Position numbers and translations under genes: made by a program. From Marivita lacus (GTDB taxonomy: Bacteria > Pseudomonadota > Alphaproteobacteria > Rhodobacterales > Rhodobacteraceae), in NCBI RefSeq assembly GCF_014637725.1, contig NZ_BMFC01000011.1, forward strand, positions 1 to 64,000: 64,000 nt of DNA, written 5' to 3'. Of this stretch, positions 1 through 8,939 are shown piece after piece. Positions within the stretch are counted from its first letter, which is position 1. Each line of letters begins with the position of its first letter. The notes below the pieces were generated by a model. The model worked only from the letters and a program-made list of their open reading frames with translations, searched no databases and had not been told where the DNA came from.

Positions 1-62
1 CGCTCGGTCACCAGCTTTACTGCCTCGATCTTGAACTCGCGGCTGAACTTTCGTCTCGTCAT
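1..62 (-). CDS. IS3-family transposase OrfA, N-terminal fragment
   Basis: Only the first 20 codons or so are in the window. They read MTRRKFSREFKIEAVKLVTE, the typical beginning of the small helix-turn-helix OrfA protein of IS3 elements, which binds the terminal repeats and is joined to the DDE transposase OrfB by programmed frameshifting. The start codon at 62-60 lies about 40 bp inside the presumed element end, as expected for this family. The coding sequence continues beyond position 1. Confidence 0.75.
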   Translation of the reverse strand, partial: MTRRKFSREFKIEAVKLVTE

Positions 63-125
63 ATCCAATCTCCAATTCCATGGTCACGATCTTATCTTCG
101 TGTCCACGAAACCGGCAGCAGGCCA
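1..125 (-). mobile_element. End of an IS3-family insertion sequence (cut by window edge)
   Basis: The minus strand holds the start of an OrfA transposase reading frame at 62 down to 1. Upstream of it, at about 101-125, lies a 25-bp end whose reverse complement begins TGGCCTGCTGCCGG and ends in GTTTCGTGGACA, the style of IS3-family terminal inverted repeats that begin with TG. The outer boundary is therefore placed at about 125. The rest of the element, including the second end and any target duplication, lies outside the window, so its intactness cannot be judged. Confidence 0.75.
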
Positions 126-290
126 GTTTGCGACCATTGAGATTTAAACCGCTAAATCAGTCGCTTAATGGCTATTCACCAAATCGGCGTAGTCATCAGG
201 TCCGGAGAATATCGGCCCTGAGAGACCGCTTCCGGGCCTCTTGCCACCAGGGCCAGTGCTCAGCACCTCCCGCATAACCCTCGAAAACAA

Positions 291-315
291 CGGAAAAATC
301 CGGCCTCGGCCGGAT
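291..315 (-). terminator. Rho-independent terminator of tRNA-Ser
   Basis: On the minus strand, 27 nt past the tRNA 3' end, a perfect 8-bp stem (ATCCGGCC/GGCCGGAT, 298-315, two-base loop) runs directly into a T tract. Position and orientation fit termination of the tRNA transcript. The stretch from about 126 to 290, between this site and the IS end, shows nothing else I can support. Confidence 0.75.
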
Positions 316-341
316 CGGGAGAACAGTTTCTCTAGGGCAAG

Positions 342-431
342 TGGCGGAGACGAAGGGATTCGAACCCTCGAGACGGTTTCCCGCCTACTCCCTTAGCAGG
401 GGAGCGCCTTCGACCACTCGGCCACATCTCC
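342..431 (-). tRNA. tRNA-Ser (anticodon GCT)
   Basis: The minus strand folds as a class II tRNA. The 5' acceptor arm GGAGATG (431-425) pairs with CGTCTCC, followed by discriminator G and a genomically encoded CCA at 344-342. The D loop contains the serine-type GCCGAGTGG. The anticodon loop CTGCTAA gives anticodon GCT (serine AGC/AGU codons). A long variable arm and a GGTTCGAATCC T arm are present. The length of 90 nt with CCA is normal for tRNA-Ser. An IS3 end lies about 220 bp away, but the tRNA is intact. Confidence 0.95.
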
Positions 432-617
432 GTTGACCCGTTTAGTGGCCAGTGCAGATGGGGACAAGGCCAAATCATAGGCGAACCGGGAAAAATCGGG
501 TGGTTTTGGGCTTTGCCGGTGTGGCGCGGCGGGCTCGTGTTGATTGGGCCTTTGCATAAACAGCCGTGCGGCTTACGTTCAAGCGAACATACGCTTTGTC
601 TCATGCCGGAGCTCTCC

Positions 618-1100
618 ATGACACCGATCACCCAAGCCGCCGCAATCGCCTGCATCACCTTGGGAACTGGGGCCGCCGCTGTGTCGGTCCTGAACCCGGA
701 CGTGCCTGACTTGACCGTCCCGGAGGCGGATTGGTCGGCGGGGAAGGCGCTTGATGGGAAATCATTCTTCATTCAGGCCGAACTCGACAATGGGGCCGAG
801 GGCGAGACGGACACGCTCGTGTTCGAGGATGGCCGGTTCATGTCGATGGATTGCGAGACATACTGCAATTTCGGCTTTTCGGAGTACCAAACCTGGATGG
901 ACGGCGACGCCGTTCATTTCACGACCGTCGCCAAATGCCCGACTGCTCCGCATACCGTTGTTTGGCACGGTCGGATCGTCGATGACCAGATCACCGTCGA
1001 CATGAGCTGGACCACGCGGCGCTGGTACTGGACGCATCAGATCACGGGCACAGGATCCGGGTCGCTCGTGCCGGGCGGCAAGGATGCCGTGTCGGGGTGA
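618..1100 (+). CDS. Small exported or membrane-anchored protein of unknown function
   Basis: I do not recognise this 160-residue protein. Residues about 5-25 form a hydrophobic, Ala-rich stretch, so it is probably exported or N-terminally anchored. The body is polar, with Cys residues at about 79, 83 and 107 and an aromatic C-terminal segment. A start at 603 adds five residues; I prefer 618 because the hydrophobic stretch then sits at the N terminus. The next gene starts within its stop codon region (4-nt overlap), which suggests translational coupling with the membrane protein downstream. Confidence 0.6.
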   Translation: MTPITQAAAIACITLGTGAAAVSVLNPDVPDLTVPEADWSAGKALDGKSFFIQAELDNGAEGETDTLVFEDGRFMSMDCETYCNFGFSEYQTWMDGDAVHFTTVAKCPTAPHTVVWHGRIVDDQITVDMSWTTRRWYWTHQITGTGSGSLVPGGKDAVSG

Positions 1101-1762
1101 CACCCGAACCGTCCCAATCGAAACGCGTGACACCGGAGGGTATCGCCGTACGGGCAGCGGGCCTGGTGATGATTGTGGTTCTCGCAAGCTGGGCCGCGCA
1201 TCTGCTGAAAGACGCGCTTGACCTGACGATGATGCCGAACAACGAAAAGCAGGTCCACCGCCTGCTGATGATCGGAGCGGTCGCCTATATCGGTCTGCTT
1301 GCCCTGCCCTTTGTGCCCGGTGCCGAGATCGGGATCGCCATGCTGACCGCCTTCGGCGCGGCCATTGCCCCGCTCGTCTATGCCGCCACGGTCGCGGCCA
1401 TGATGTTGGCGTTTCTGCTTGGGCGGCTTTTGCCGGCCACAACGCTCGCTTGGCTGTTGTCTCTGATGCGGTTGCGCAAAGCGTCTGATCTGGTGTCGCG
1501 GGCCGCTCTCTTGCCACCGAAGGATCGGTTGAGCCTGCTGCTCGACAGAGCGCCGCCCCGGACGGTCGGCCTCGCCTTGCGCCATCGCTACGTGGCGCTT
1601 GCAATCCTGGTCAATACACCCGGCAATGCCCTGATCGGCGGGGGTGGTGGCATAATGATGATGGCTGGAATGAGCGGTATTTTCACGCCGATCCAGACGT
1701 TTATCGCGATCGCGGTCGCGGTGTCCCCCGTCCCGATTGCCGTGATGGTGTTCGGGTTCTGA
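1097..1762 (+). CDS. Multi-pass membrane protein, possibly distantly DedA/TVP38-like
   Basis: This 221-residue protein begins with GTG overlapping the previous stop codon. It has several hydrophobic segments (about 20-40, 52-73, 76-112, 160-185 and 195-220) and a conspicuous NTPGN...GGGGGI motif at 173-186. Glycine-rich motifs of this kind near the C-terminal membrane segments resemble the VTT region of DedA/TVP38 proteins, but the match is weak and by eye only. It forms a two-gene unit with the small exported protein upstream. No catalytic residues were identified. Confidence 0.6.
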   Translation: MTPEPSQSKRVTPEGIAVRAAGLVMIVVLASWAAHLLKDALDLTMMPNNEKQVHRLLMIGAVAYIGLLALPFVPGAEIGIAMLTAFGAAIAPLVYAATVAAMMLAFLLGRLLPATTLAWLLSLMRLRKASDLVSRAALLPPKDRLSLLLDRAPPRTVGLALRHRYVALAILVNTPGNALIGGGGGIMMMAGMSGIFTPIQTFIAIAVAVSPVPIAVMVFGF

Positions 1763-1782
1763 TCCAAGGTCGCAAAGCAGCC

Positions 1783-2880
1783 TTACGTGTTGAACAGGAA
1801 GTGCAGCACGTCGCCGTCCTTGACGACATAGCTTTTACCCTCGGCGCGCATCTTGCCGGCCTCCTTGGCCGGGTTCTCCCCGCCAAGTGACACGTAGTCG
1901 TCATAGGCGATGGTTTCGGCGCGGATGAAGCCCTTTTCGAAATCGCCGTGAATCACACCGGCTGCCTGGGGCGCGTGGGTGCCCTTGGCGATGGTCCAGG
2001 CGCGCGCCTCTTTGGGGCCGACGGTGAAATAGGTCTCGAGATGCAAAAGCTGGTAGCCTGCGCGGATCACGCGGTCGAGACCGGGTTCCTCGAGGCCCAT
2101 TTCCGACAGGAATTCCTGCGCCTCCTCTTCGTCCAGCTGGCTGATCTCTTCCTCGATCTGGGCCGAGATGACCACGTGGCTGTTGCCTTGGCTGGCTGCC
2201 ATTTCGCCCACCGCGTTGGACAGCGAGTTGCCGTTCGCGGCATCGGCCTCGGACACGTTGCACACATAGAGCACCGGCTTGGTGGTCAGAAGTTGCAGCA
2301 TGTCCCACGACTTGCGGTCCTCGTCATCAACGGGAACGGTGCGGGCGGGTTTGCCCTCTTCGAGCGCGGCCAAGGCGGCGCGCATCAGGCGTTCCTGCTG
2401 CACCGCGTCCTTGTCGCCGCCGCGCACCTTGCGGACGATGTTCTGCAGGCGCTTTTCGAGGCTTTCGATATCGGCCAGCATCAGCTCGGTCTCGATGGTT
2501 TCGGCATCGGCGACCGGATCGACACGGCCGTCCACATGCACCACATCGCCGTCTTCAAAGCAGCGCAGCACATGGGCGATGGCATCGGTCTCGCGGATGT
2601 TGGCAAGGAACTGGTTGCCCAGCCCTTCGCCCTTGGAGGCCCCTTTGACCAGACCGGCAATATCCACGAAGGTGATGCGCGTCGGGATGATCTGCTTGGA
2701 TTTCGCGATATCGGCCAGCCTGTCCAGCCGCGCATCGGGCACGGCCACGTCACCGACATTGGGCTCGATCGTGCAGAACGGGAAATTCGCCGCCTGCGCC
2801 GCTGCGGTCTTGGTGAGCGCGTTGAAGAGGGTCGATTTGCCCACGTTCGGCAAACCCACGATTCCCACCTTGAAGCCCAT
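1783..2880 (-). CDS. ychF: Redox-regulated ATPase YchF (Obg-related)
   Basis: YchF is a universally conserved ribosome-associated P-loop protein that hydrolyses ATP rather than GTP. The 365-residue length is normal. The G1 loop GLPNVGKS is at 9-16 and the G3 motif DIAGLVKG at 73-80. The position of the G4 specificity motif carries NVSE (208-211) instead of NKxD, the feature that gives YchF its ATP preference. The C-terminal 80 or so residues match the TGS domain. The gene ends 21 bp from the convergent membrane gene. In many alphaproteobacteria ychF lies beside pth and rplY; here those genes are more than 10 kb away. Confidence 0.95.
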   Translation of the reverse strand: MGFKVGIVGLPNVGKSTLFNALTKTAAAQAANFPFCTIEPNVGDVAVPDARLDRLADIAKSKQIIPTRITFVDIAGLVKGASKGEGLGNQFLANIRETDAIAHVLRCFEDGDVVHVDGRVDPVADAETIETELMLADIESLEKRLQNIVRKVRGGDKDAVQQERLMRAALAALEEGKPARTVPVDDEDRKSWDMLQLLTTKPVLYVCNVSEADAANGNSLSNAVGEMAASQGNSHVVISAQIEEEISQLDEEEAQEFLSEMGLEEPGLDRVIRAGYQLLHLETYFTVGPKEARAWTIAKGTHAPQAAGVIHGDFEKGFIRAETIAYDDYVSLGGENPAKEAGKMRAEGKSYVVKDGDVLHFLFNT

Positions 2881-2916
2881 GTCGATCTCTCCTGATCCTG
2901 CAGATTTGCGCCGCTT

Positions 2917-4284
2917 CTAAGCGTTGCCCGCAGGCGCTGCAAGGCGGCTGAGATCGGGCATCATGCGGAACCAGAAACGGTGGTTCAAAAGCACCGCAGC
3001 CCCTGCGAGGCCAAGGACCAGACCGATCCAGATGCCGGTCGCGCCCCAGTCAAGCACGAAGCCCAGAACATAGGCAGCAGGCAGGCCGATGCCGAAATAG
3101 GACACCGCCGCGTAGACCATCGGCACACGCGCATCCTGCACCCCGCGCAACAGGCCCAGCACCACCACCTGTGCGCCGTCGACCAACTGGAATACGGCGG
3201 CGAGGATCAGCAGGGTGATGCCCATTTCGATGATGTCCGCGCGGGCCGGGTCTTCGGGATCGAGGAAAATCGCGATCAGCGGCTCGGGCAGCGCCACGAA
3301 AAGCACCATCGTGATCGCCGCGACACAGGCCGACAGCGCCAGCGCCACCACCCCGCCCCGCGCCATGTGCGGCCAGTCGCGGCGACCAAACGCGTTGCCC
3401 GCCCGCACCGTGGCGGCGTTGGACAGGCCCAGATGCAGCATGAACAACATCGAGGCCAGTTGCAGCGCGATGCCATGTGCGGCCAGCGGGATTGTGCCCA
3501 GCCATCCCATCATGATGGCCGAGGCCGCGAAAAGCCCGGTTTCCGACAAGGATGTGAGCCCGATGGGAACGCCCAGCCGAAACACCTGCGCGAACATCTC
3601 GTTGTCGGGTTTCCACAGACGCTGGAACAGGCTGTGCGTGCGCACGAAGGCGAGGATATAGGCAACCACCACCAGCATCGAGACCACATGTGTGCTCAGA
3701 GACGCGATGGCCGCCCCTTGCAGGCCCAGTTCGGGAAAACCGAAATTGCCGAAGATCAGCGCGTAATTTGCCAGCGCGTTATAGGGCAGCGCCACAACCG
3801 TGACCCAGAAGACCACCTGTGTCTTTTCGAGCGCGGCAAGGTAGCTCTTGAGCGTCATCGTCACCAGCGCAGGGAGCAGGCCGAAGGCCAGAACCCGCAG
3901 GTAGACCTGTGCCTCAGCCGCGATATCCGGGGTCTGGCCCAAGGCGCGCAGCAAGGCTTCCGACCACCACAAGAGCGGGAACATCACGACACAGAACAGC
4001 GCCGACAGCCACAGCCCCATGCGGGTCGCGCGGCGCACCTGTCGGTTGTCGCCTTCAGCCGCATAAGAGGCCACCATCGGCATCACCGCCCAGGCAAAGC
4101 CGCAGCCGAACAGGAACAGCGTGAAGAACAGCGTGTTGGCCAGCGTCACCGTGGCCAGCGCCTCGGCCCCGTACCAGCCCACCATGATGGTGTCGGTCAG
4201 GCCAATGCCCATCTGCGCCATGTGTCCGCCGACCAGCGGCACGCCCAAGACGAGGATGGCCCTGACATGGGCCGGGTATGACAT
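2917..4284 (-). CDS. MATE-family multidrug/cation antiporter
   Basis: The predicted 455-residue protein has about twelve hydrophobic segments and the start typical of NorM-type MATE exporters ([23 protein letters not shown], residues about 13-35, including the Gly/Asp-rich first helix). Such proteins expel organic cations in exchange for Na+ or H+. I chose the ATG at 4284, which gives the usual cytoplasmic tail of about ten residues; starts at 4299 and 4335 (TTG) are possible but lack a better ribosome-binding site. A second MATE gene lies at 22237-23565 and belongs to a different, DinF-like branch. Substrate unknown. Confidence 0.85.
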   Translation of the reverse strand: MSYPAHVRAILVLGVPLVGGHMAQMGIGLTDTIMVGWYGAEALATVTLANTLFFTLFLFGCGFAWAVMPMVASYAAEGDNRQVRRATRMGLWLSALFCVVMFPLLWWSEALLRALGQTPDIAAEAQVYLRVLAFGLLPALVTMTLKSYLAALEKTQVVFWVTVVALPYNALANYALIFGNFGFPELGLQGAAIASLSTHVVSMLVVVAYILAFVRTHSLFQRLWKPDNEMFAQVFRLGVPIGLTSLSETGLFAASAIMMGWLGTIPLAAHGIALQLASMLFMLHLGLSNAATVRAGNAFGRRDWPHMARGGVVALALSACVAAITMVLFVALPEPLIAIFLDPEDPARADIIEMGITLLILAAVFQLVDGAQVVVLGLLRGVQDARVPMVYAAVSYFGIGLPAAYVLGFVLDWGATGIWIGLVLGLAGAAVLLNHRFWFRMMPDLSRLAAPAGNA

Positions 4285-4348
4285 CTGCGCTGCTTGCATG
4301 GCGCCCGCGATAGACAGTGCCCACAAAATGGGCAAGTGTTTTGTCTGC

Positions 4349-5281
4349 TCAGAGCGCGCGGATCAGGAATTGCGCCGCAAGAATGGCGATGATCAGCCCG
4401 GCGCCGGTTTCGATCACGCCCGCGATGCGCGCGGTGTGCGGCCCACCGGCAAAGCGCGCCAGCGCGCCTTCGCGGAACGTCACCGACCCGACAGCGGCGG
4501 CAAGCGTGACACTCGCGGTGCCCAGCCCCATCGCTAGCGTGCCAAGGATGCCCGCAAGGTCGATCCCCATGCTGACCGCAAGGATCAGCAGGAACAATGC
4601 GCCAGTGCAGGGACGGATCGCGATGGCCCCGATCAGGACCAGAGCATCGCGCAGCGAATGGACGTTCTGCGCCTGTTCGGGCGTCGGCGCATGGGCGTGC
4701 CCGCAGGACTGGCACGTTCCGTCATCGGTATGATCGTGATGGTGGTCATGCTGGTGATCGTGATGGTGGTGCACCTGTGCCACGGCCCAATCCGCCCAGA
4801 GCCGCCGCGCGCCGCGCAGCGCCAGCCACGCCCCGACGGCACAGATCGCGGCATAGCTGAGCGGCGCGAACAAATCCTCGGCCGCGCCCACCATCGCCTC
4901 GCGGCCAAGCCCAAGGACCCAGACGCCGGCATAGACGACGACAATCGCGGCCAGCGCCTGTGCGAGACTCGACAGGACAGCCAGCAGCGACAGGCGGGTC
5001 AGCGCCACGCGCTCGGCCACGCCGTATCCCGCGATCAGGATCTTGCCGTGGCCCGGCCCCACCGCGTGGAAAAACCCGTAGCCGAAACAGACCGTCATCA
5101 GCGTGAGGATCGCGCCCGGCTCGTTTGCCCGCAGCGCCCGCAGACTGCGCGCCATGCCGCTTTGGGCAGCGCGCTGCCCCTCCGCAGCCCAGCGTTCGAG
5201 CATCTGCGCGCCGTCAAAGCCCCAGAGCCAGATCGCAAGGGCGACAACGGCCAGCGCCGCTAGTTGGAGGGCGGTGCGCAT
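4349..5281 (-). CDS. NicO-family divalent metal transporter with His-rich loop (ZevB-like)
   Basis: The 310-residue protein has six or more membrane segments and the NicO signature HAVGPGHGK at 72-80. A cytoplasmic loop at 171-198 contains about 14 His residues plus a CQSC pair, a strong metal-binding region. It is preceded by and overlaps (22 nt) a DUF1007 gene; the DUF1007/NicO pairing matches ZevA/ZevB, reported as a zinc uptake system in Haemophilus influenzae. Related NicO proteins export Ni/Co, so metal and direction are not settled by sequence. No Zur or NikR site was recognised upstream. Confidence 0.85.
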   Translation of the reverse strand: MRTALQLAALAVVALAIWLWGFDGAQMLERWAAEGQRAAQSGMARSLRALRANEPGAILTLMTVCFGYGFFHAVGPGHGKILIAGYGVAERVALTRLSLLAVLSSLAQALAAIVVVYAGVWVLGLGREAMVGAAEDLFAPLSYAAICAVGAWLALRGARRLWADWAVAQVHHHHDHQHDHHHDHTDDGTCQSCGHAHAPTPEQAQNVHSLRDALVLIGAIAIRPCTGALFLLILAVSMGIDLAGILGTLAMGLGTASVTLAAAVGSVTFREGALARFAGGPHTARIAGVIETGAGLIIAILAAQFLIRAL

Positions 5282-5901
5282 GAGATCGTGATCGAGTCGG
5301 AGAAATGGATGCCCACGCGCATCTCGTCGAAGATATCCTCCATCGACCCACCGTTCAGTTCCTGATCCACGGCCTCCTGTGCGGCGGCCTGGTCGGGCTC
5401 GGTTATTTTGGCGGTGCAGTCGGGATCGGTCACGGTGACCCCCTGCGACACGTCATAAGCGACATAATAGGTCGGATCGTATTGCAGGATCTCGACCGCC
5501 TCGACCGGCACCGCGGGGATCTCGCGGTAATGGGTTGCGGTGATCAGCCCGTTCTCGACCGCGATGCCGGTGGGTTTCGGGCGCGGCATCTCGATCTTTT
5601 CGCCGTAGGAATAGACGTAGAGATCGCCTTCAAAGCCCGGCGGCCATTCGATCAGGTCGAACCCGAAAAGCGTGTCCAGTTCGGCTTTGGTCAGCGTGCT
5701 GTCGCCATCGGGATCAAGACCGTAATCCTCGAGGATCAGCAGCGTGAAGAAATCGTCATAGGTCCACGTCACCGTCACGCCCGTGACTTCGCGGGCCGCG
5801 TTGACCTCGAAGCGCAGGGCGGTGTCGACAAAGATGTGCGGATGCGCGCCAAGCGGCGCGGCAACCAGACCAAGAACGAGGGCGCAGAGGGCATGTTTCA
5901 T
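5260..5901 (-). CDS. DUF1007 periplasmic protein with EF-hand-like loop (ZevA-like)
   Basis: The 213-residue protein has a signal peptide (1-19, ending ...APLGA) and begins its mature part with HPHIFVD, the typical DUF1007 start, in which the His residues may bind metal. Residues 63-74 (DPDGDSTLTKAE) fit an EF-hand loop with Asp at 63, 65 and 67 and Glu at 74. It is the upstream partner of the NicO transporter and overlaps it by 22 nt, so the two are almost surely co-translated. Likely role: periplasmic metal-binding subunit of the transporter; this is inferred from the pairing. Confidence 0.85.
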   Translation of the reverse strand: MKHALCALVLGLVAAPLGAHPHIFVDTALRFEVNAAREVTGVTVTWTYDDFFTLLILEDYGLDPDGDSTLTKAELDTLFGFDLIEWPPGFEGDLYVYSYGEKIEMPRPKPTGIAVENGLITATHYREIPAVPVEAVEILQYDPTYYVAYDVSQGVTVTDPDCTAKITEPDQAAAQEAVDQELNGGSMEDIFDEMRVGIHFSDSITISCAPPSN

Positions 5902-5976
5902 AGGTTGCCGAGGTAAGCCCCCCGGACCGCCAAGGCAAGGTCATGCACTGCGCAGCGGCAGAGAATTGCGCACCCC

Positions 5977-6918
5977 TCAGGCACCGGCCTCCCGCATCAC
6001 GGGGCGCGGTGACGGGCCGAGGATGTGATCCAGCCGGTGGATCACATGCCCGGCGCCGCCCACGATCAGCGGATCGGGCGGCGTGACGATGGCGGGATCC
6101 TTGCCGGGATAGTCCAGCGTCGACAGGAAATGCCGCATGCAATTCAGCCGCGCGCGTTTCTTGTCGTTGGATTTCACGATGGTCCAGGGCGCGTCGGCGG
6201 TGTCGGTGTAAAAGAACATCGCCTCTTTGGCCTCGGTATACTCCTCCCATTTATCAAGGCTCGCCTTGTCGATGGGCGACAGCTTCCACTGCTTGAGGGG
6301 ATCGGTCTCGCGGCTGGCAAAGCGTTTCTTCTGTTCGGTCTGCGTGACCGAGAACCAGTACTTGTAAAGCCGGATGCCGGAGCGCGTCAGCATCTGTTCG
6401 AAATCCGGCGTCTGTCGCATGAATTCAAGGTATTCTGCCGGCTCGCAGAAGCCCATCACCCGCTCCACCCCGGCGCGGTTGTACCACGAGCGGTCATAAA
6501 GCACGATCTCGCCCGCTGTCGGCAGGTGCTCGATATAGCGCTGGTAATACCACTGCCCGCGTTCGACATCGGTGGGCTTGTTCAGCGCCACCACCCGCGC
6601 CGTGCGCGGATTGAGGTGTTCGGTGAACCGCTTGATCGTGCCGCCCTTGCCCGCCGCATCGCGCCCCTCGAAGATCATGACGAATTTCTGACCCGTCTCC
6701 TGCGCCCAGAGCTGCACCTTGAGCAGTTCCGCCTGCAGCGCGGCTTTCTCGGCCTCGTAGGTCCGGCGGGACATCCGGTAGCGATAGGGGTAGCGGCCGG
6801 TCTCGAAGGCGCGGCGCACCTGATCGGCGGTCACCGCCTTGGCGGGCACCTTCGACAGGGCGGCTGCCGGTTGCGGGTCGATCTTGGGATCATTGGCACT
6901 CTGGGGGGAGGATGTCAT
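5977..6918 (-). CDS. ppk2: Polyphosphate kinase 2 (PPK2 class I type)
   Basis: PPK2 enzymes transfer phosphate between polyphosphate and nucleoside diphosphates, usually making GTP or ATP from polyphosphate. The 313-residue protein has the Walker A loop EGRDAAGKGG at 84-93 and the DRSWYNRAGVE segment at 142-152 (Walker B/lid region), both diagnostic. Length and single kinase domain match class I PPK2. The ATG at 6918 was chosen because the reading frame further upstream is antisense to trpA. A palindrome resembling an FNR box lies about 70 bp upstream at 6982-6995. Confidence 0.92.
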   Translation of the reverse strand: MTSSPQSANDPKIDPQPAAALSKVPAKAVTADQVRRAFETGRYPYRYRMSRRTYEAEKAALQAELLKVQLWAQETGQKFVMIFEGRDAAGKGGTIKRFTEHLNPRTARVVALNKPTDVERGQWYYQRYIEHLPTAGEIVLYDRSWYNRAGVERVMGFCEPAEYLEFMRQTPDFEQMLTRSGIRLYKYWFSVTQTEQKKRFASRETDPLKQWKLSPIDKASLDKWEEYTEAKEAMFFYTDTADAPWTIVKSNDKKRARLNCMRHFLSTLDYPGKDPAIVTPPDPLIVGGAGHVIHRLDHILGPSPRPVMREAGA

Positions 6919-6981
6919 GCAGGGTTCCGGTCTTCGGGGTGTTGGTTGCCCCAATTGTAACAGCTGCGTGAAAAGGCCTCT

Positions 6982-6995
6982 TTGACACGCATCAA
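6982..6995. promoter_or_regulatory. FNR/CRP-type palindrome between ppk2 and trpA
   Basis: The sequence TTGACACGCATCAA matches the FNR-type consensus TTGAT-N4-ATCAA at nine of ten positions. Its centre lies about 70 bp upstream of the ppk2 ATG and 80 bp upstream of the trpA ATG on the other strand. A second, similar box lies before the universal stress gene (59813-59826). Which promoter it serves, if any, is inferred; ppk2 is the better candidate by spacing and function. Confidence 0.5.
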
Positions 6996-7068
6996 AAACA
7001 CCCACCCCTGCCCCATTGATTTTCCCCGCCAGTTCCGGCAATCGGGTTCGACCAATCAGGAGAGTGCC

Positions 7069-7860
7069 ATGACCCGTATCGACGCCAAATTCGCAGAGCT
7101 GCGCAAAGACGGCAAAAAGGCATTCGTGTCCTATGTCATGGCGGGTGATCCCGACTTCGACACCTCGCTCGAACTGGTCAAGGGCTTGCCGGGTGCAGGC
7201 GTGGACATCATCGAACTGGGCCTGCCCTTCACCGATCCGATGGCCGATGGCAGCACGATTCAGCTGGCCGGTCAGCGCGCGCTCGAAGGGGGCATGACGC
7301 TGGACCGCACGCTTGAGCTGACGCGCCGGTTCCGCGAAGAGGACGACACGACACCGATCGTGATGATGGGCTATTACAACCCGATCTACTCGCGCGGTGT
7401 CGACCTGTTCCTTTCGCAGGCCAAGGAAGCCGGCATCGACGGCCTGATCATCGTCGATCTTCCCCCCGAGGAAGACGACGAGCTGTGCATCCCGGCGCAG
7501 GCGGCGGGTCTGAACTTCATCCGGCTGGCCACACCCACCACCGATGACAAGCGCCTTCCCAAGGTGCTCCAGAACACCTCCGGTTTCGTCTATTACGTGT
7601 CGATCACCGGCATCACGGGTGCTGCCGAAGCGCAGGCCGCCGATGTCGGCCCCGAAGTGGCGCGGATCAAGTCGCAGACCGATCTGCCGGTGATCGTGGG
7701 CTTCGGCATCAGGACGCCCGACGCCTCGCAGGCCATCGCGGGAGTGGCGGATGGCTGTGTCGTCGGTTCGGCCATCGTGTCGGAACTCGCCATGGGCAAA
7801 CCGGTGAGCGACGTGCTGGCCTTCGTCAAGACGCTCGCGGACGGGGCGCACCGTGCGTGA
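7069..7860 (+). CDS. trpA: Tryptophan synthase alpha chain
   Basis: TrpA cleaves indole-3-glycerol phosphate to indole and glyceraldehyde-3-phosphate, and indole is channelled to TrpB. The 263-residue protein has the catalytic Glu49 ([10 protein letters not shown]) and Asp60 (DPMADG) at exactly the classical positions, plus the C-terminal phosphate-binding GFGI and GSAIV segments. The ATG at 7069 follows AGGAGAG and gives the normal length. It is not adjacent to trpB, which lies at 20974-22156 and is broken as sequenced. The following gene overlaps it by 8 nt. Confidence 0.95.
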   Translation: MTRIDAKFAELRKDGKKAFVSYVMAGDPDFDTSLELVKGLPGAGVDIIELGLPFTDPMADGSTIQLAGQRALEGGMTLDRTLELTRRFREEDDTTPIVMMGYYNPIYSRGVDLFLSQAKEAGIDGLIIVDLPPEEDDELCIPAQAAGLNFIRLATPTTDDKRLPKVLQNTSGFVYYVSITGITGAAEAQAADVGPEVARIKSQTDLPVIVGFGIRTPDASQAIAGVADGCVVGSAIVSELAMGKPVSDVLAFVKTLADGAHRA

Positions 7861-8641
7861 CACCGCGGCCGATGCCCTGCTTGCGGCCTTTGACGGCAAT
7901 TCCCAGATTGGGCCGCTGACGGATGCCTCTCCCGCCCTGACGCTGGACGAGGGCTACGGCATTGCCGCGCAGGTCGGCGAGACACGCCGCGCGCGCGGTG
8001 AACAGATCGCGGGCCGCAAGATCGGCTTTACCAACCGTACGATCTGGCCGATCTACAATGTCGATGCGCCCGTCTGGGGCTGGATGTACGACGGCGGCGT
8101 AAGTGACATTCCGTCCGATGGCGTGATCCCCCTGCCCGCCCTGCCCGAACTGCGGATCGAGCCCGAGATCGTGTTCGGGTTCAAGGCCACCCCCGCGCCC
8201 GACATGGACCTGACGGACCTTGCCGACTGCATCGACTGGGTGGCGCACGGGTTCGAGATCGTCACCTCGCTTTACCCCGGCTGGCGGTTCACCGCGCCGG
8301 ATGCCGTGGCCGCGATGGCGATGCATGGCGCGCTGTGGGTCGGACCGCGAAGCGCGCCGACGCAAGACCGGCTGGAGGCGCTGACCACCTGCGGTGTCAA
8401 ACTCGGCGGGCCGGGTGAAGACCTGATCGGCCACGGCGTCGACGTGCTGGGCGGGCCATTGATGGCGCTGCAGTATCTTGTCAGCCAGATCGGCCGGATG
8501 CCCGGTGCAGACGTGATACAGCCCGGAGAGGTGGTGACCACCGGAACGCTCACCGATGCCCGCCCGATTGCGCCCGGTCAGACGTGGGAAACCACGTTCG
8601 ACACCCCTCTGATCGACGGGCTGCGCGTCACCTTCGCCTGA
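7853..8641 (+). CDS. 2-keto-4-pentenoate hydratase/FAH-fold family protein
   Basis: The 262-residue protein begins with GTG inside the end of trpA and is probably co-translated with it. It has the fold signature of the MhpD/fumarylacetoacetate hydrolase superfamily: a GRKIGFTN segment at about 54-61 and the [10 protein letters not shown] motif at 102-111, whose two Glu residues normally bind Mg2+ or Mn2+. Members hydrate 2-hydroxypent-2,4-dienoates or decarboxylate oxalocrotonate-type compounds in aromatic catabolism. No other aromatic pathway genes are nearby, so the substrate is unknown. Confidence 0.75.
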   Translation: MRDTAADALLAAFDGNSQIGPLTDASPALTLDEGYGIAAQVGETRRARGEQIAGRKIGFTNRTIWPIYNVDAPVWGWMYDGGVSDIPSDGVIPLPALPELRIEPEIVFGFKATPAPDMDLTDLADCIDWVAHGFEIVTSLYPGWRFTAPDAVAAMAMHGALWVGPRSAPTQDRLEALTTCGVKLGGPGEDLIGHGVDVLGGPLMALQYLVSQIGRMPGADVIQPGEVVTTGTLTDARPIAPGQTWETTFDTPLIDGLRVTFA

Positions 8642-8939
8642 ACCGAACGCCCGAAAACCAGCCCAGAGGTTCGCAGCAGGACAAGAGATACATTTTTTGA
8701 GAATGGCTCGAACAGGGACCTGACGACGCTGAACATAGCTCTCGGATGGCGCTTGAGCGCAATGTCACGATTGCCCGGATTGCCCGTGCAACGCACGGGC
8801 AGCGCCCGAACCGCCCCCACGGGGCGGGCGCGCAACGCTTTCTGGAACCGAAACGACAGTTTCGTCCCGCATACCTGCCCCGCAACACGAAGCGGCCAAA
8901 GCCTTGAGCCCGTGGGGCCCTTTTGTCGGGCGGCAAACC
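8642..8939. other. Convergent intergenic region with hairpins
   Basis: This 298-bp stretch separates two convergent genes. It has a perfect hairpin at 8782-8800 (GCCCGTGC, loop AAC, GCACGGGC) and a weaker one at 8849-8864 (CGAAAC/GTTTCG). Neither is followed by a clear T tract. No open frame here has a convincing start or codon pattern. A small RNA cannot be excluded. Confidence 0.4.

Noticed and set aside
80-277. 65-codon frame beside the IS3 end
   Set aside because: It starts within the element's terminal repeat, lacks a ribosome-binding site, and crosses the element boundary.
6961-7068. Tryptophan attenuator or leader peptide upstream of trpA
   Set aside because: No short frame with tandem Trp codons and no alternative stem-terminator pair was found in the gap.
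6919-7899. Open frame on the minus strand upstream of and fused in frame with ppk2
   Set aside because: It lies antisense to trpA and the start of the next gene, and its translation has no family likeness. The PPK2 domain begins at 6918.
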